A stretch of 64,000 bases of DNA from Hydractinia symbiolongicarpus (Eukaryota > Cnidaria > Hydrozoa > Anthoathecata > Hydractiniidae): positions 8,415,001 through 8,479,000 of the forward strand of contig NC_079888.1 of the NCBI RefSeq assembly GCF_029227915.1. The letters are read 5' to 3'. The notes below the pieces were generated by a model. That model saw only the letters and a program-made list of their open reading frames with translations, was not told where the DNA came from and did no database searches. The translations under genes and the position numbers were made by a program. The first letter of the stretch is position 1. Every line of letters begins with the position of its first letter. Positions 13,199-26,381 of the stretch are shown here, piece by piece.

Positions 13199-14464
13199 TA
13201 TATCTGCGCAAGTAGATATTCCCAGTCTAGTGGTTGTGAAATTTTGGTCAGGCGATGCTGTTTAACAGTCGTAAAACTTGGCTATATCACGTTCTTACTG
13301 CTCGATCAATCTAATTAATTGTTAAGATCACATTCTTTAAAAAATAGCTTACATTGATTTTAGAAGCCCTAAATTCAGATTTGCAACATGGTCTTCTGGG
13401 CTCAAGTGTTCAACCTAGCGTTCAGCCACGGGTCACCCATCTAGTCTCTATAGTAATAGCCGTATTCTATTTAAACGCAGCTTTATTACGAAATTTTGAT
13501 GCGTGAAAACCCAACGACTTTAAGTAGTTATATATGACAGACAAACGACTGGTCTGTGTGTGGGGGCGCATGAAAAAGGTCGTGCAACGGACACACAAAC
13601 CAGCATGGAATTAATAGTACGGGTGATCCCGTGGATTTCTTCACGGGTTAACGTCTAGTTTCTGTAATAATAACCGCATTTTGTGTGTTCAAGATGGTTA
13701 CGACGCAGCTTTGTTTCGGATCCCTCGCAGAGTAATTTATTCCTTCATGTGAACATGGGTGGATGAAATTCTGATGTGGAGACTATGTATAGTGAGTGAA
13801 TTATCGTGAATGCTGCCTTTTTGTCGCGTGTTCAAGAAGCTCCGAAATGATGAAATAATTGGATTTACGGCTCAAATGAAAGTTTTCTTGTTTACCGTTA
13901 TGTTACACTCTTACTTGATTGGAATTTGCAATTATGAAAGATCACATCAAATATATATAATGTGGAAAAGCGCATAACAAAATAAAATTGAGTTTACCCT
14001 TTTGGAATAATGACATCAAAATAAACAACAAATCGATTATAACTGATCATATGACATTTTGTTTGTTTTCTCCAACAACACATTCTATTTTTAAAACTCG
14101 TGTTACAAAACAATAAGCGAGGCAAATCTATTCTCAAAACAGTGAATGATAAGAAACTCTAATTAAAAACATTTTACAACCCTTTTGTCTTTTCTACTGA
14201 ATCAAAACAAAATGTTATGTCACGGCCAATGTTTTAAAAATAGAAATATTCGGCCGTCTCTAGCTATATCCGGTCTAGGTTGACATATATAATTAGTATA
14301 AAAACAATCCGGTTGAAAGGGCTGTATAAATAGACTACACAATCTGCTTTTTATTATCCATTTCCCGATATTTTGATGACTGATACGTAATCGGATATCA
14401 GAAGAATTCGGTTAAAGATTAGATTTATCATCAAAGAGGAAAGTTCAGCTTGGTTGTTCGCTGA
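13199..14464. other. Intergenic region upstream of the GAREM-like gene
   Basis: Apart from the Helitron-like end at 13628-13658 and a related degenerate stretch near 13400-13480, nothing beyond AT-rich sequence was recognised. The promoter and 5' UTR of the GAREM-like gene must lie in the right part; no clear TATA element or acceptor was chosen. Confidence 0.4.
13628..13658 (+). mobile_element. Helitron-like 3' terminus
   Basis: A small hairpin (CCCGTG at 13628-13633 pairing with CACGGG at 13642-13647) is followed 7 bp later by CTAG and then a T. A hairpin before a terminal CTRR and a T target base is the hallmark of Helitron 3' ends. The same hairpin sequence recurs at 48654-48673 and in its tandem copy. 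The 5' end of this copy was not located. Confidence 0.45.
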
Positions 14465-16579
14465 ATGTTAGAACGGCGAGAAGTTGTGAAAGGGTTTACA
14501 AAGATGGGAAGAGTAGAAAGGATGATAACAGGTTTTAAGTTAAACAAGCAGAAAAGTTTTTCTAGCTTCCAGCCCATCGGTAACATTTCTAAATATCTTA
14601 ATTTTCCAGTCACAGTTCAGTTGCAGTCACGAGGCAGTAAATTCTATGAAGTTGAAGGATTTAAGGGGATGTTTACACTGCAATATAAAGAACAACTGAC
14701 TCGATTGAAATGCATCGCTCGCGATGGCCGAGAGGTATATGTTACTGCGAATTCACCAAAGCCTGTTTTGTTCTTATCTATTGATAACACGAATATATTC
14801 AACAGCGTTGAAGAGTTAAGAGCTAACAAGAAGGAGAACAATATTTTATGGTTCGTATCGACGAAAGATTTCCGTGTAAATCACACTTCATTTTATAGAG
14901 GCCAGATATTCACATTTGCCGCTTCTACAATTTTAAATAGATCTTTTCGAAGGGAGCGACAACGAGGAATATATGTGGAACAATACCCTAGTATGAAGAG
15001 ATGTTTCCTTCCAATGACAGCTACAGGAGGGTTTAAAAAATGCGACCCACCCTCAGTTTGTCAAGAGTTTTCGATCAACGAGATTGCAAAAACAGATAAC
15101 CTGCCGTACTTTATAATTCAGGACACGACAAAATCCTTTCTACACGACACAGCAGAGTTGTGCAATGAACGTTTGTTCGTGGTGGAAAAAGAAACAACAG
15201 AATTTATTTTTGCTTCAAAGAAAGAAGATGGATGCTTAAAAATGTACGTTTTCTCCTCGTCTCTACCGCTTGAAGGAAAAGTTGTCCACGATTCGAAACC
15301 TGTTGACACACTTGATCATACTGAACTGAAAACGGTAACCAGTTCTTTTAATTTTCCATCTGATAAGGACACGCACAAACATTATTTTCAAGTTTATACT
15401 TACAAAGAATTAGGCATATCGCGTCTCCTTGAAGAAATATTTATCGAACTAAACCAAAAACTTAAAAGTATCAACAATCACGCGCCATCTTTGATAAGCC
15501 CTGTTGATTTTCAAAACAAATCAGAGAGTAATTCATGCATGCCGTCGGATTTTACGTACGAAACAATACCGCAAACTGTCCAACATCTTCCAAACCACAT
15601 TGGAAAACACAAAACAAAACTTCCGCAAACCGAAACGTCATCATCCTACCTGTCAAGTATTGACAACTTGTCAAAAGACGCTGACAACGTGCTCGTCAGC
15701 CAGAATACCCGTCATGTATATATAAATGAATGTTCACTAAGTGACATGATGCCTTCAAAGAATGATACCGAGAGAAAATTAGTCGTTCAATTTGATGACG
15801 GGGGTTATGTAGTGATACCATTCACTGGAAATTCTCCGCGCATAACTTTAGATCGGAAGAACGTTACTTATAAAAGCACAGACAATACCTGTTACGGGTA
15901 TAATTACGTAAAACCTAATCCAATCAGTTCTGAAGACCCTATATACTCTTACATTAGCATGGAAGCTCTGGATTTTGAATTAAAACGCTTAGACTGCAAA
16001 CAACATTTAATGAAACCGAAAGAAGAAGTTCGGTACAGTTTCAGCTATGACTACCCCCATATTGGACATTTTCGAATTCCACGTGATTTGAGCAAACTCC
16101 ATATCGTGAATCTTTGTGTGGAAGAAGTGAGTGATATTCTCAAGTTGAATTTAATGAAAACGCATGTTGATTTGTTTCAAAAAAATCTCATCGATGGTGA
16201 GAAATTATCGAAACTCACTGAACCTGAGCTAACAAAAATGGGGTTAACAAAATTTGAATCTCGTAAGTTAAGATGCTTTATTGATGGATGGAGGCCACTT
16301 AAAGATGGCTCTCATGACGACTTATGGCTTGGTAAAATGCCATGTGATTGGAGCGTGTTTGACCTCTCGCGCTACTTGCTCCACATAAACATGCGTTCAC
16401 TGCAACGATTCACAACACGAAACGACGTTGATGGTTTCTTGTTGAAAAAAATTTTAAAAGATGACGTCCTCGAGAGTTTAAAAGACGAACATGGTGTAGC
16501 TTTTCGTGATAAAGAATTGGACAGACTTAGAAAATACGTTGACGAGGATGACAAACCAAAATTTAAATATGTTCGATAG
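14465..16579 (+). CDS. GAREM-like adaptor with N-terminal CABIT-like region and two C-terminal SAM-like domains (704 aa, intronless)
   Basis: GAREM proteins are cytoplasmic adaptors that link receptor tyrosine kinases to ERK signalling through Grb2 and SHP2. This single open frame codes 704 residues. The N-terminal half (about 30-330) resembles a CABIT region only loosely; it is rich in basic and aromatic residues. The middle (about 340-530) is polar and probably disordered. Residues 539-611 are the strongest match: IPRDLSKLHIVNLCVEEVSD leads into a SAM fold ending FIDGWRP, closely like the end of vertebrate GAREM (INGWRP). There the protein stops, but here a second SAM-like segment follows (about 617-692, SVFDLSRYLLHINMRSLQRF to LDRLRKYV). 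Tyr419 lies in YINE, a Y-x-N motif of the kind bound by the Grb2 SH2 domain. The absence of introns beside intron-rich neighbours could reflect retrocopying or an ancestral state. The first ATG overlaps an upstream TGA; Met14 is an alternative start. Confidence 0.75.
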   Translation: MLERREVVKGFTKMGRVERMITGFKLNKQKSFSSFQPIGNISKYLNFPVTVQLQSRGSKFYEVEGFKGMFTLQYKEQLTRLKCIARDGREVYVTANSPKPVLFLSIDNTNIFNSVEELRANKKENNILWFVSTKDFRVNHTSFYRGQIFTFAASTILNRSFRRERQRGIYVEQYPSMKRCFLPMTATGGFKKCDPPSVCQEFSINEIAKTDNLPYFIIQDTTKSFLHDTAELCNERLFVVEKETTEFIFASKKEDGCLKMYVFSSSLPLEGKVVHDSKPVDTLDHTELKTVTSSFNFPSDKDTHKHYFQVYTYKELGISRLLEEIFIELNQKLKSINNHAPSLISPVDFQNKSESNSCMPSDFTYETIPQTVQHLPNHIGKHKTKLPQTETSSSYLSSIDNLSKDADNVLVSQNTRHVYINECSLSDMMPSKNDTERKLVVQFDDGGYVVIPFTGNSPRITLDRKNVTYKSTDNTCYGYNYVKPNPISSEDPIYSYISMEALDFELKRLDCKQHLMKPKEEVRYSFSYDYPHIGHFRIPRDLSKLHIVNLCVEEVSDILKLNLMKTHVDLFQKNLIDGEKLSKLTEPELTKMGLTKFESRKLRCFIDGWRPLKDGSHDDLWLGKMPCDWSVFDLSRYLLHINMRSLQRFTTRNDVDGFLLKKILKDDVLESLKDEHGVAFRDKELDRLRKYVDEDDKPKFKYVR

Positions 16580-16752
16580 AGACTGGAAACTAAGTTGCAT
16601 TAAAGTGAACATGCACCAAGAAAAATTCTGGCTTGAAGAATATAAAAACACAAATTTGACAAAATTATGTATTATATGTAGAATTGTTTATAAAGATTAT
16701 CTTAAACTTTTTTTTGGTTTCTATTTTGTTGGTGTTGTTGTTTCAAATTATA

Positions 16753-16758
16753 AATAAA
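16753..16758 (+). terminator. Polyadenylation signal of the GAREM-like gene
   Basis: AATAAA lies about 175 bases after the stop codon and directly before a CCCC-box repeat. It is the first canonical signal seen downstream. Confidence 0.5.
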
Positions 16759-16760
16759 AC

Positions 16761-16875
16761 CATCCTCGTCCCCGGGGTCATTGGTCCCTAAGCCGTTATT
16801 ACAGAGACCATTAACGTACCTTTTAACTAATTTAACTCATACCCACTACCTTTCAATGCCCTGGGAACAAGTTTG
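16761..16875. repeat. CCCC-box palindromic repeat copy
   Basis: Begins CATCCTCGTCCCCGGGGTC and ends CCCTGGGAACAAGTTTG. It abuts the polyadenylation signal of the gene to its left. Confidence 0.55.
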
Positions 16876-16947
16876 TTAAATAACAACATGGAAGAGAGGC
16901 TGTTTTTTTTACTTTACGCTTCGTTTGTTCATTTCATAGTAGGGGTC

Positions 16948-18784
16948 TAGGAGCGGAAAAGACACGTGTTGTTTATTACTTACGTTGAAAGTATTGTCGA
17001 GCATATAATTTCCATTTTATAACATTTTCTCATTACCGTGCGAAATATTTGGCAATGCGTTTTTACTCTTACGTAAATTGCCAAGACCGTTATTTTTAAA
17101 TGTGCTAAAAATTTCGGATTCTCTATAAAAACATAAATCTCTTTAAAAGATAATTGTATGAACTCGCCGAATGTTTTGTTAAATCTGTTTCAGGTTAGAT
17201 AAGATCCACCTTGTCCGTAGGGCTTGTTCGGTTTTTCTGGTGGGACGGAACTGATTAAACCTAACAAGCCTTTGGCACGAGGTTGCGATGATATCTACGC
17301 CTACTTTGATATCAAATGTATTGTGCATTGTGAAGCGGTAAAAACGTTCAGGTGTTACTTTAACATAACAATTGAAAGAAAAATAAATAAATAAACGAAA
17401 TATCGGAAACAAAAAACAGCGGTGTATAAATGATGAGTCAGCAGATCAACGCAAGCGCGCGTAGATTTACTTATTTATTTATGTTTAATACGGAAGAAAC
17501 ATGCAGATGGTATTGTATATCGGATTAGGAGTTAATATATCAATAAAATGCCGATGATTTGAAACATGTTAATAATTTGACAGACGTGTTTAAAGCGTGT
17601 TGGGAGGGAGGTCCATATTTCACAAGAAAAGTCATCTGTCCCACAGCAACCACAACAATGAAATGCCTTCGCGGAGAGTAAAGATTTAAAGATCACAGGA
17701 ATCAAATATAAAATTGTATTTATGAATTTGATATAACTTTGTGTGCTTCATGGTAATTTGCTCACCGACGATTGTTATTTCCTTCGAAAGAGATTTTTGT
17801 TTAAAGCGGCATTTTTAGGTGTCAGGGTGCCTCTACTTGGGATGTGCAAAATTAGATCGCGCGAATATATAAGGAAGAGCCTGGGTAAGTACGAATTGGA
17901 GCTTAATTTCGCGATCCGTTGGATTTCTTTGCTAAACGCAACTAGAAAACTTGGCTTAAATGGACCCTGGTCTCCAAAATAATAACTTACAACCATAACA
18001 AGATAACAGATAAAAGTTCTACATATGTAAGTACAAGCACAAATTCCTACAATGGTATATATATGTATATGTATCAGAAACAGAAAAAAATGGCAGGTGT
18101 AAGTAGCAGACTATGCATGAGTCTTATCATCTTAGATCTGGCTTTAGCTTACTGGAACCGATTTTTTCAGGCCTTCGAGGGTCCTAGTTATCGCGAGTAT
18201 GCTGTATTACTTCAGTCTAACTAAAGGTACTCAGAAACAAGGGAACTTCCAATGACGAAGGAATTTTCCTTTTTTGAGTAACACAGCAGCGTATCTTTGA
18301 CGCACGATGAAGCGCCATATTGTTTTGTCCAGCCTACAAAATAAAAAGAATGCTAATTAATTAATGACGCATCTGATGATGATGAAGGCCAATTAATCTT
18401 GCATTCGTAAACAAACAACAATTGTTAACATAAAATAGAAATTAATTTTCTTAAAGGAGCTACGCAACGGTTGTTGGTTTTCAACGTTAGTGACTTACAC
18501 GAAAGTCGAGCTAATAGCGGTAGAAAAGTTTATGGTCACTGAGGACAAAAACAACAACCTATATCATAAGCCCGTTGAATAATCCACTTCGATAGAAAAG
18601 CAAAGGAAAATAAAGGAACAAAGTTGGAATTCAGCCCCTTTTTGTTCTTATTCATGGGATATTTTATTTAAAATATCTAAAATTCATGCGAAAATGTGTT
18701 GTTTTTGTTGCTGATGCAGCTCTATAACCATCCTCGTTAATAATCGCGCCCATATGAATATTATTTCTCAGTGTAGAAATAAAA
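16948..18784. repeat. Tandem duplication, copy 1 of an 1837-bp unit
   Basis: The unit starts TAGGAGCGGAAAAGAC and recurs 1837 bp later with no difference seen in the stretches compared. Homology starts exactly at 16948; the bases just before differ (C here, A before copy 2). The unit has no recognisable gene: its frames of 73-79 codons have no domain signature and overlap each other on opposite strands. Confidence 0.95.
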
Positions 18785-20626
18785 TAGGAGCGGAAAAGAC
18801 ACGTGTTGTTTATTACTTACGTTGAAAGTATTGTCGAGCATATAATTTCCATTTTATAACATTTTCTCATTACCGTGCGAAATATTTGGCAATGCGTTTT
18901 TACTCTTACGTAAATTGCCAAGACCGTTATTTTTAAATGTGCTAAAAATTTCGGATTCTCTATAAAAACATAAATCTCTTTAAAAGATAATTGTATGAAC
19001 TCGCCGAATGTTTTGTTAAATCTGTTTCAGGTTAGATAAGATCCACCTTGTCCGTAGGGCTTGTTCGGTTTTTCTGGTGGGACGGAACTGATTAAACCTA
19101 ACAAGCCTTTGGCACGAGGTTGCGATGATATCTACGCCTACTTTGATATCAAATGTATTGTGCATTGTGAAGCGGTAAAAACGTTCAGGTGTTACTTTAA
19201 CATAACAATTGAAAGAAAAATAAATAAATAAACGAAATATCGGAAACAAAAAACAGCGGTGTATAAATGATGAGTCAGCAGATCAACGCAAGCGCGCGTA
19301 GATTTACTTATTTATTTATGTTTAATACGGAAGAAACATGCAGATGGTATTGTATATCGGATTAGGAGTTAATATATCAATAAAATGCCGATGATTTGAA
19401 ACATGTTAATAATTTGACAGACGTGTTTAAAGCGTGTTGGGAGGGAGGTCCATATTTCACAAGAAAAGTCATCTGTCCCACAGCAACCACAACAATGAAA
19501 TGCCTTCGCGGAGAGTAAAGATTTAAAGATCACAGGAATCAAATATAAAATTGTATTTATGAATTTGATATAACTTTGTGTGCTTCATGGTAATTTGCTC
19601 ACCGACGATTGTTATTTCCTTCGAAAGAGATTTTTGTTTAAAGCGGCATTTTTAGGTGTCAGGGTGCCTCTACTTGGGATGTGCAAAATTAGATCGCGCG
19701 AATATATAAGGAAGAGCCTGGGTAAGTACGAATTGGAGCTTAATTTCGCGATCCGTTGGATTTCTTTGCTAAACGCAACTAGAAAACTTGGCTTAAATGG
19801 ACCCTGGTCTCCAAAATAATAACTTACAACCATAACAAGATAACAGATAAAAGTTCTACATATGTAAGTACAAGCACAAATTCCTACAATGGTATATATA
19901 TGTATATGTATCAGAAACAGAAAAAAATGGCAGGTGTAAGTAGCAGACTATGCATGAGTCTTATCATCTTAGATCTGGCTTTAGCTTACTGGAACCGATT
20001 TTTTCAGGCCTTCGAGGGTCCTAGTTATCGCGAGTATGCTGTATTACTTCAGTCTAACTAAAGGTACTCAGAAACAAGGGAACTTCCAATGACGAAGGAA
20101 TTTTCCTTTTTTGAGTAACACAGCAGCGTATCTTTGACGCACGATGAAGCGCCATATTGTTTTGTCCAGCCTACAAAATAAAAAGAATGCTAATTAATTA
20201 ATGACGCATCTGATGATGATGAAGGCCAATTAATCTTGCATTCGTAAACAAACAACAATTGTTAACATAAAATAGAAATTAATTTTCTTAAAGGAGCTAC
20301 GCAACGGTTGTTGGTTTTCAACGTTAGTGACTTACACGAAAGTCGAGCTAATAGCGGTAGAAAAGTTTATGGTCACTGAGGACAAAAACAACAACCTATA
20401 TCATAAGCCCGTTGAATAATCCACTTCGATAGAAAAGCAAAGGAAAATAAAGGAACAAAGTTGGAATTCAGCCCCTTTTTGTTCTTATTCATGGGATATT
20501 TTATTTAAAATATCTAAAATTCATGCGAAAATGTGTTGTTTTTGTTGCTGATGCAGCTCTATAACCATCCTCGTTAATAATCGCGCCCATATGAATATTA
20601 TTTCTCAGTGTAGAAATAAAATAGGA
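18785..20626. repeat. Tandem duplication, copy 2 of the 1837-bp unit
   Basis: Repeats 16948-18784 head to tail and ends with five extra bases (TAGGA, 20622-20626) that match the start of the unit, after which similarity stops. The array is therefore two full units bounded by a 5-bp direct repeat. The identity suggests a very recent duplication or an assembly duplication. Confidence 0.95.
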
Positions 20627-21030
20627 CAGACGATAAAAATTATAGCAATTTCAAATGGATTATCAATACTAAAAACTTGGGTTCACTAGAAAGGCAGGGA
20701 TAAACACAATACCTATATTGTTATTATAAAATTAACACAAGAAATATTGCTCCAAGGAGGACGACTCTAATAACCGCTTCTTTTTGATACAAATCGTTTA
20801 TTGCAGAAACGGGGAGAGGTGCTTATGTAAGGAGGTTTACAAAACTGAATTTGAAAACAATGCAGCAACCTGCAAATCGTCAACGGATGGTTTCAATAGA
20901 AACTACTGAGATGTATCTCTTTGTCTCTCTAAACCTCCTTGGTTTAGATACGGTTGTTTAATACAGTCTTAACTGCGTCATTGGTGGAAAAAAACATCGC
21001 AAACAAAAAGCAATTATCCATAATTTCTTT

Positions 21031-21130
21031 AACTTCGTTCCCAGGGCTTTTTCTCTCTCATTGGCGCTGTACTTATTAATAGGTCTGTCTGATATGCAAA
21101 AAGGGACAACTTGTCTTGGGATCGAGGTTG
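21031..21130. repeat. CCCC-box palindromic repeat copy
   Basis: Starts AACTTCGTTCCCAGGGCTTT and ends with a degenerate right arm, CTTGTCTTGGGATCGAGGTTG. This copy is more diverged than most. Confidence 0.45.
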
Positions 21131-22056
21131 AATTTTTTTATTTTTTTATTTCCCCAATCTGTTCTTGTTTTCTTATTATTTTTAGGCAAAATCTGAGTCT
21201 CGTATTCATAACATTTTTCTTATGCTTTTTAGACTTTGCAAAAAGAAACTTTCTTAAGAAATAGAGTAACTTTTAGATTTCATAAAAAAAACTTTTAAAC
21301 AGTTTAAAAAACACAAAATGGGGAATCAATTGAGCAAATTTTATTAAAATTTTCATCGGTTCTCCGGATAAAGAACTAATTTAGTTTTTTTTTCTCGAAA
21401 AAACATAGGTTTCCCTCCAGGACAATTAAGCTTACTTCTCTTAACAACAAATTCTAGAATAAGTAATAAGGATAAATTTAAATGCCACGCACCGAAGACC
21501 ATGCGTTACTTAAAATACGCCGGATAGGCGGTAAGATAATGTTTAAAGTTAAAAATCCAATTCAATGCTCTCACCCGTTCAAGGCGCACGCGTCAAAGTG
21601 CTGAATATTGCGCAAAATGAAAGAACGCTTTTGCCCGCGCTGTTTGTCAAAAGAGTTAAAAAATCGTTTTGATAAATGCTGAATGCGTTGCAGTGAATTA
21701 TTCACTTAATTTCATGACTTTGACCAATAAGTTTTGTTAAATCGCCGTTATTTTGAGTTTGTGAACGTATTTCTGTTTCCATTGTGCAGTTCAGACGCAG
21801 GACCAAGCAGTAATTATGTTCCAGCCCGAATACGGTATACTCACCTTTACTCTCATCCATTGTTCCTTTGAATGTCCATTAGGTACGCTACTGTCGCTGT
21901 ATAGCCTGAATTGCGGTTTGCGCTCCTTCTTTAGGAATAATTTAATTATAAATTATTAACAAATTCAAAGCAAGTCTTTTTTGTTGGGGGAATTTGTTTC
22001 ATAATTTTTTTTGATCATAACCGCTGTGTTTTTTTTCCCACTAAATGTTTTTAAAC

Positions 22057-22225
22057 ATGTGGTGAGAAGTTACACGATGAAATCAAAGCTTTAAATTCGA
22101 TCGCTTCAAGTGCGTGGCAAGAAGTTACACGATGAAAACAAAGCTTTAAATTTCGATTGCCTTTAGCGCGTGGCAATTTACACGATGAAAACAAAGCTTT
22201 AAATTTTGATCGCTTTTAGTGCAAG
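22057..22225 (+). repeat. Minisatellite, three units of about 51-55 bp
   Basis: The phrase TTACACGATGAAAACAAAGC, followed by TTTAAAT and a cgatcgcttt-like tail, occurs three times in a row with small differences in spacing and sequence. It is non-coding. Confidence 0.75.
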
Positions 22226-25010
22226 TGCAAAAGTGAGTTTAGTGCAAAAGTTTAGTGCAAAAAACAGGGTTTGAGTCATAATGTCAAAACAAAAACAATC
22301 AATCTAACAGTTCCTTTTATGTCATTTTTTTTGGCAAAATGTTTACCATAAATTTCTAAAACCCACCATCTGCAACACAAAAAATACATACTAACCAAAT
22401 TCTGTTATTTCACTCTATTGCATACCGTCTCTCACAAAAGTTTAATCGAAATGTAAAAAATGAGATACTTAAAATAAAAGTTCAAAATTTAATTATTTTA
22501 GTGTATATATTCATATAACATATGTACTAAGTACTTTAAGTTCTTTTTCATTGAAGAGTCCTTAATATCTTACACAAAAAGTACTGAAGGATGGTCGTAT
22601 AGAGTAATTCAGATTCGGTAAGTCGGACACAGTCCTCCCCCGGTAAGAGTTTAAACAAAATATAAAAAAAACACGGCTTGTAAAGTATAAAATCTAATTC
22701 TTCTTTTGTTTATGATCCATTCTTGAAAAATTTACTGTGTAAAATGTCAAAAAAAGTTTTAAAACAACAAGAAACATTTTTTCAGTACATTTCTTGTCAC
22801 TGTCAAACAAAACTTTTCCCTGAAAGTTTCAGAAACCAAAACCTGTAAGATTAGGTATTTCAATCTATTACATACCATCCTGTCCCAAAGTCGTTTAATA
22901 AAATGCAAAAAGTATCTATTTTGGTATATTGCATGGTGTGTTCTAACACAATAGTAATGTCAGAAAGAAAAAAAGCAGCTTGCAAAAAGTATAAAATCAA
23001 AACCGTTAAAGCATCTTTTTGGGTGTGTTGAATAAGGCTAAACGCACAAATGTTTTCCAATTAAGGATATTATTCAACTGAAGTTTCACAGGTAAAAATT
23101 TTATAATAAATCCTGCAAACCTAAACATAAATCCAATCTAAAATACAACAAATAAGACATAAAACATTTTTTTTACACAATTAGGTTATACAATCCATAA
23201 ATGCTAAAAAAAACAAAATACACGTATGTAACATGTCGTGTTTCTTCTTTTAAGTGACTTCTTAAATTCAAAATTTTAACTGTCCCTCACGAAAAAAATG
23301 CCTTTGGAAGTTATTACAGGGGCCACATTCATTATATTTAAAAATAAGCGTTCAGGCGGTTATTGGAAAATAAAAGAATGTACTGTTATGTAAAGTTAGA
23401 TATTTTAAATACATGGATAACATATCTAAAAAACTTTAAGTTTCACGTACTATGCGATCATCACAAGATTGTTCTTCTTTCGTTATTAACTATTTCATAC
23501 TAAAAATGAAAAATATATACTGTTATATGTATATTTATCTGGTCAATACATCAATGTTTTATTTATCTTTCAACTTTACTGTACAAGTCGTAACAGAAAA
23601 GTTTAAAATGAGTTTGGTCTTTACACTTTTTGCAATTTATAGTGCTTTTAAAGTGATTCTATAATACACCCTTTTACAGTTGAGTAAAAATAAGATACGC
23701 TTATTTTATTCAACTCAAGTTATCTAAACAACTAGTTGCACCATACTAATCATCTTAACCCTATTAGGACCGGGGTGTGTGTATTTTACAGACCAGAATA
23801 TATAATTTACGGACCCAAATTGATATTGGTCCGTACTTACCCTTTGTCTTTGATGACGTCACTACAGGTGGTAATGGCGTCATAACACTAAAATTAAAAG
23901 TCAATCGTATTCCTATTGTGTTGAATTATAAGTGTGCCAAGTTTAATAGCAAAATGATTTGTAATTCATGAGTAATTTTTAAAAAAACTTCAATATTAAA
24001 ATTGAAACCGACCTTTCCTTTTTACCAAAAATACTCACTGCTGCGGGCTGGCAAACGTGTTTGTTGTTGTTTTCTTCAGTTTCTGCGCAGTAACCTTCGC
24101 GCAGATTTTTCTCATAGCCGCACGGCATTGTCTTTTAAAACGACTTCTTCGTGTATTACTACATATAATAATAAATGCGAAAACGTGCGTCGCCTTCTCT
24201 TATTATTGTTTTCTTAAACTTGAAACAATTATTAAGTGCCCGGATTAAAGGAGGAAATACGGTGCGAATTAAGGAACAAAGATGTGTCTACACACATATG
24301 CTTTGAACAAAATGTTTTATAAAACTGTGCCGTATCAGGTCGGATTTTTTCCCTATACAGTGGGTTCCTTCTTTATTTCGATGAATAAAAGGCCAACCAC
24401 CTGTTTGTTAGAGATGGGGAGAAATTCAGGGGAATGTTTATTCTAGACGGAAATAATTCACTAAATGTAATATTGTGCTTTTAAAATGGAGCAACTGTGA
24501 TAATTGATCTTAAATCTGAACAAAATTGAAGCAACTTCAGTGTTGAATTTGTTTTACAAGCAACACGATTCGAAAAATTGGAGTTTGGATGCCGTAGAAA
24601 TGCAGGCCGACACAAGTTTGTTATGACTGATGGTAATAAAACTCTTACAGAAATTGATGTTTTGCACCATTAGATAAGAGATGGTCGGCAGGCAAAGTCG
24701 CATTCGAGTTTCGAAACTCTAAAGGCATTGTTCGATTTGGTGATAATGCTTTAAGTAAGACGAAAGATATGGATGTTTCGACCAACAGAGTACATGACAA
24801 CTATTATATTCGGGCATATTAGATATGCATTAAAAGAAAGTGATAAAAAATGAGTTAAAAAGGAAATAGAATAAGAATATCTGATCATTTTATTGTTCTT
24901 GTTTTACGTTTTATGACTTGTAGGTCCAAGAATTTTCCAGCAGCCTTGTTACAATACTGCTAAAAAATGTGATTAATGTGCTTTCATTCAGCGTTCGATC
25001 AAAAATGACG

Positions 25011-25114
25011 CAACCTTGTCCCCAGGGGTTTTTGCCTTTTTGAAGTAAGCGTCAAGCGTTTTCGTCAAGTAAGCGCTAGCGGCCCTTAGGTAACAAACTC
25101 TGGGGACGAGGATG
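25011..25114. repeat. CCCC-box palindromic repeat copy (well preserved)
   Basis: CAACCTTGTCCCCAGGGGTT at the left pairs with CTCTGGGGACGAGGATG at the right, around a short core of about 70 bp. One of the clearest copies for defining the family ends. Confidence 0.65.
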
Positions 25115-26381
25115 AGATGACGCTAATGAATTAAACTGACGCCAATGCGATAAATAAGATTAATGAAGCCATTGGATTGCAGTTATATCAGTCATCTAAA
25201 TATAACTGAAAATGAAAGAATAGTTCTCTACATATCCATGATTTTGAAATTTTTCATCCGCAAAAATAAATTTCGTACAATTTTCTTCCGTAAATAGTTT
25301 CTTTCCCTAAGGTAGCAATTTTTAACAAATATAGCACCTCATGTTGTATCTCTTTCTTTTGTCAAAACCTTGACCGTTTGAGTGGTCTGTTTATTATACG
25401 CTTCGGAAATTGCGAGCATTGAGCTTAATGAATCGTAGCCCCTTTAATAATAAGCTAGGTTTTTTGTGCAATGTTCCTTTATTCACTTTCCAAAACGGTT
25501 TGCTCAAAACTATACTGTTTCCCGCGTTAAAATAGCACCTATTTTTTTCGTCATCGAATCATGCTGAGACTATAAATGCGTGAAAAGATCCTTTCTACTT
25601 AGCGCTCAGGATGAGAACAAAAATCATACTTTAGCCAGTTGTCTAGTTAAGCTATTGCTGTACTTGCACGACTTTTGTAACAAAAATGGAATCTTTAAAT
25701 GCGCCAAGACCCCTTCGAAGTACCCTCGCTGATAGCAGTACCAATAGGAACCAAAAAGAGGGTATCCCGGTATATAATTTCAAATAATAATAATAATAAT
25801 AATTTGAATAATACGCGCCTTGACTGTGTCATGTTCTATTTGCTTTTGGTCGTTGTATGTAAGAAAGATGATCTTTACCCGGATAAGAGGGTTATAAACT
25901 TTTTATGTAATCTTACACCACGGAGGACAATACTACTGACTTTTCTCTGCTTCTATAGCAACTCTGTTTAAAGTGTAAATATTTTCTTAAATAGTTATCA
26001 TAGGCTAGTAGTAGGTACAAATAAAAATTACATACACCACAAACAGGCTAGCAGGGATTTTAGCTTGCGTTCGTCCTTTGCAGATTTTTTGACTTCCATA
26101 TGGTTAATCTTTGGTAGGCTCGCGTTTTTGCAGTATGTGTAGGAGGAGGGCCAGAGTCTCTGAGTACATTTACTTGATTTTTAGCCTATCATGTCTAGTA
26201 CTTATCCTTGTACATGCTATAGACTATTTGCTGTCAACGCACGCTAGCCCTGGTGTCAAACTAATTTTAGATTAAACGAATTCCTCCTACGTACATGTTC
26301 GACGTCTTTACCACAACTTCACCGCCTTGTTTGATATTCTACTCACAAGCAAACAAGCAATCTTATTATTTCAGGTAAAAT

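Noticed and set aside
17179-19833. Frames of 73-79 codons conserved exactly between two places
   Set aside because: The conservation is explained by the tandem DNA duplication, and the frames overlap on opposite strands.
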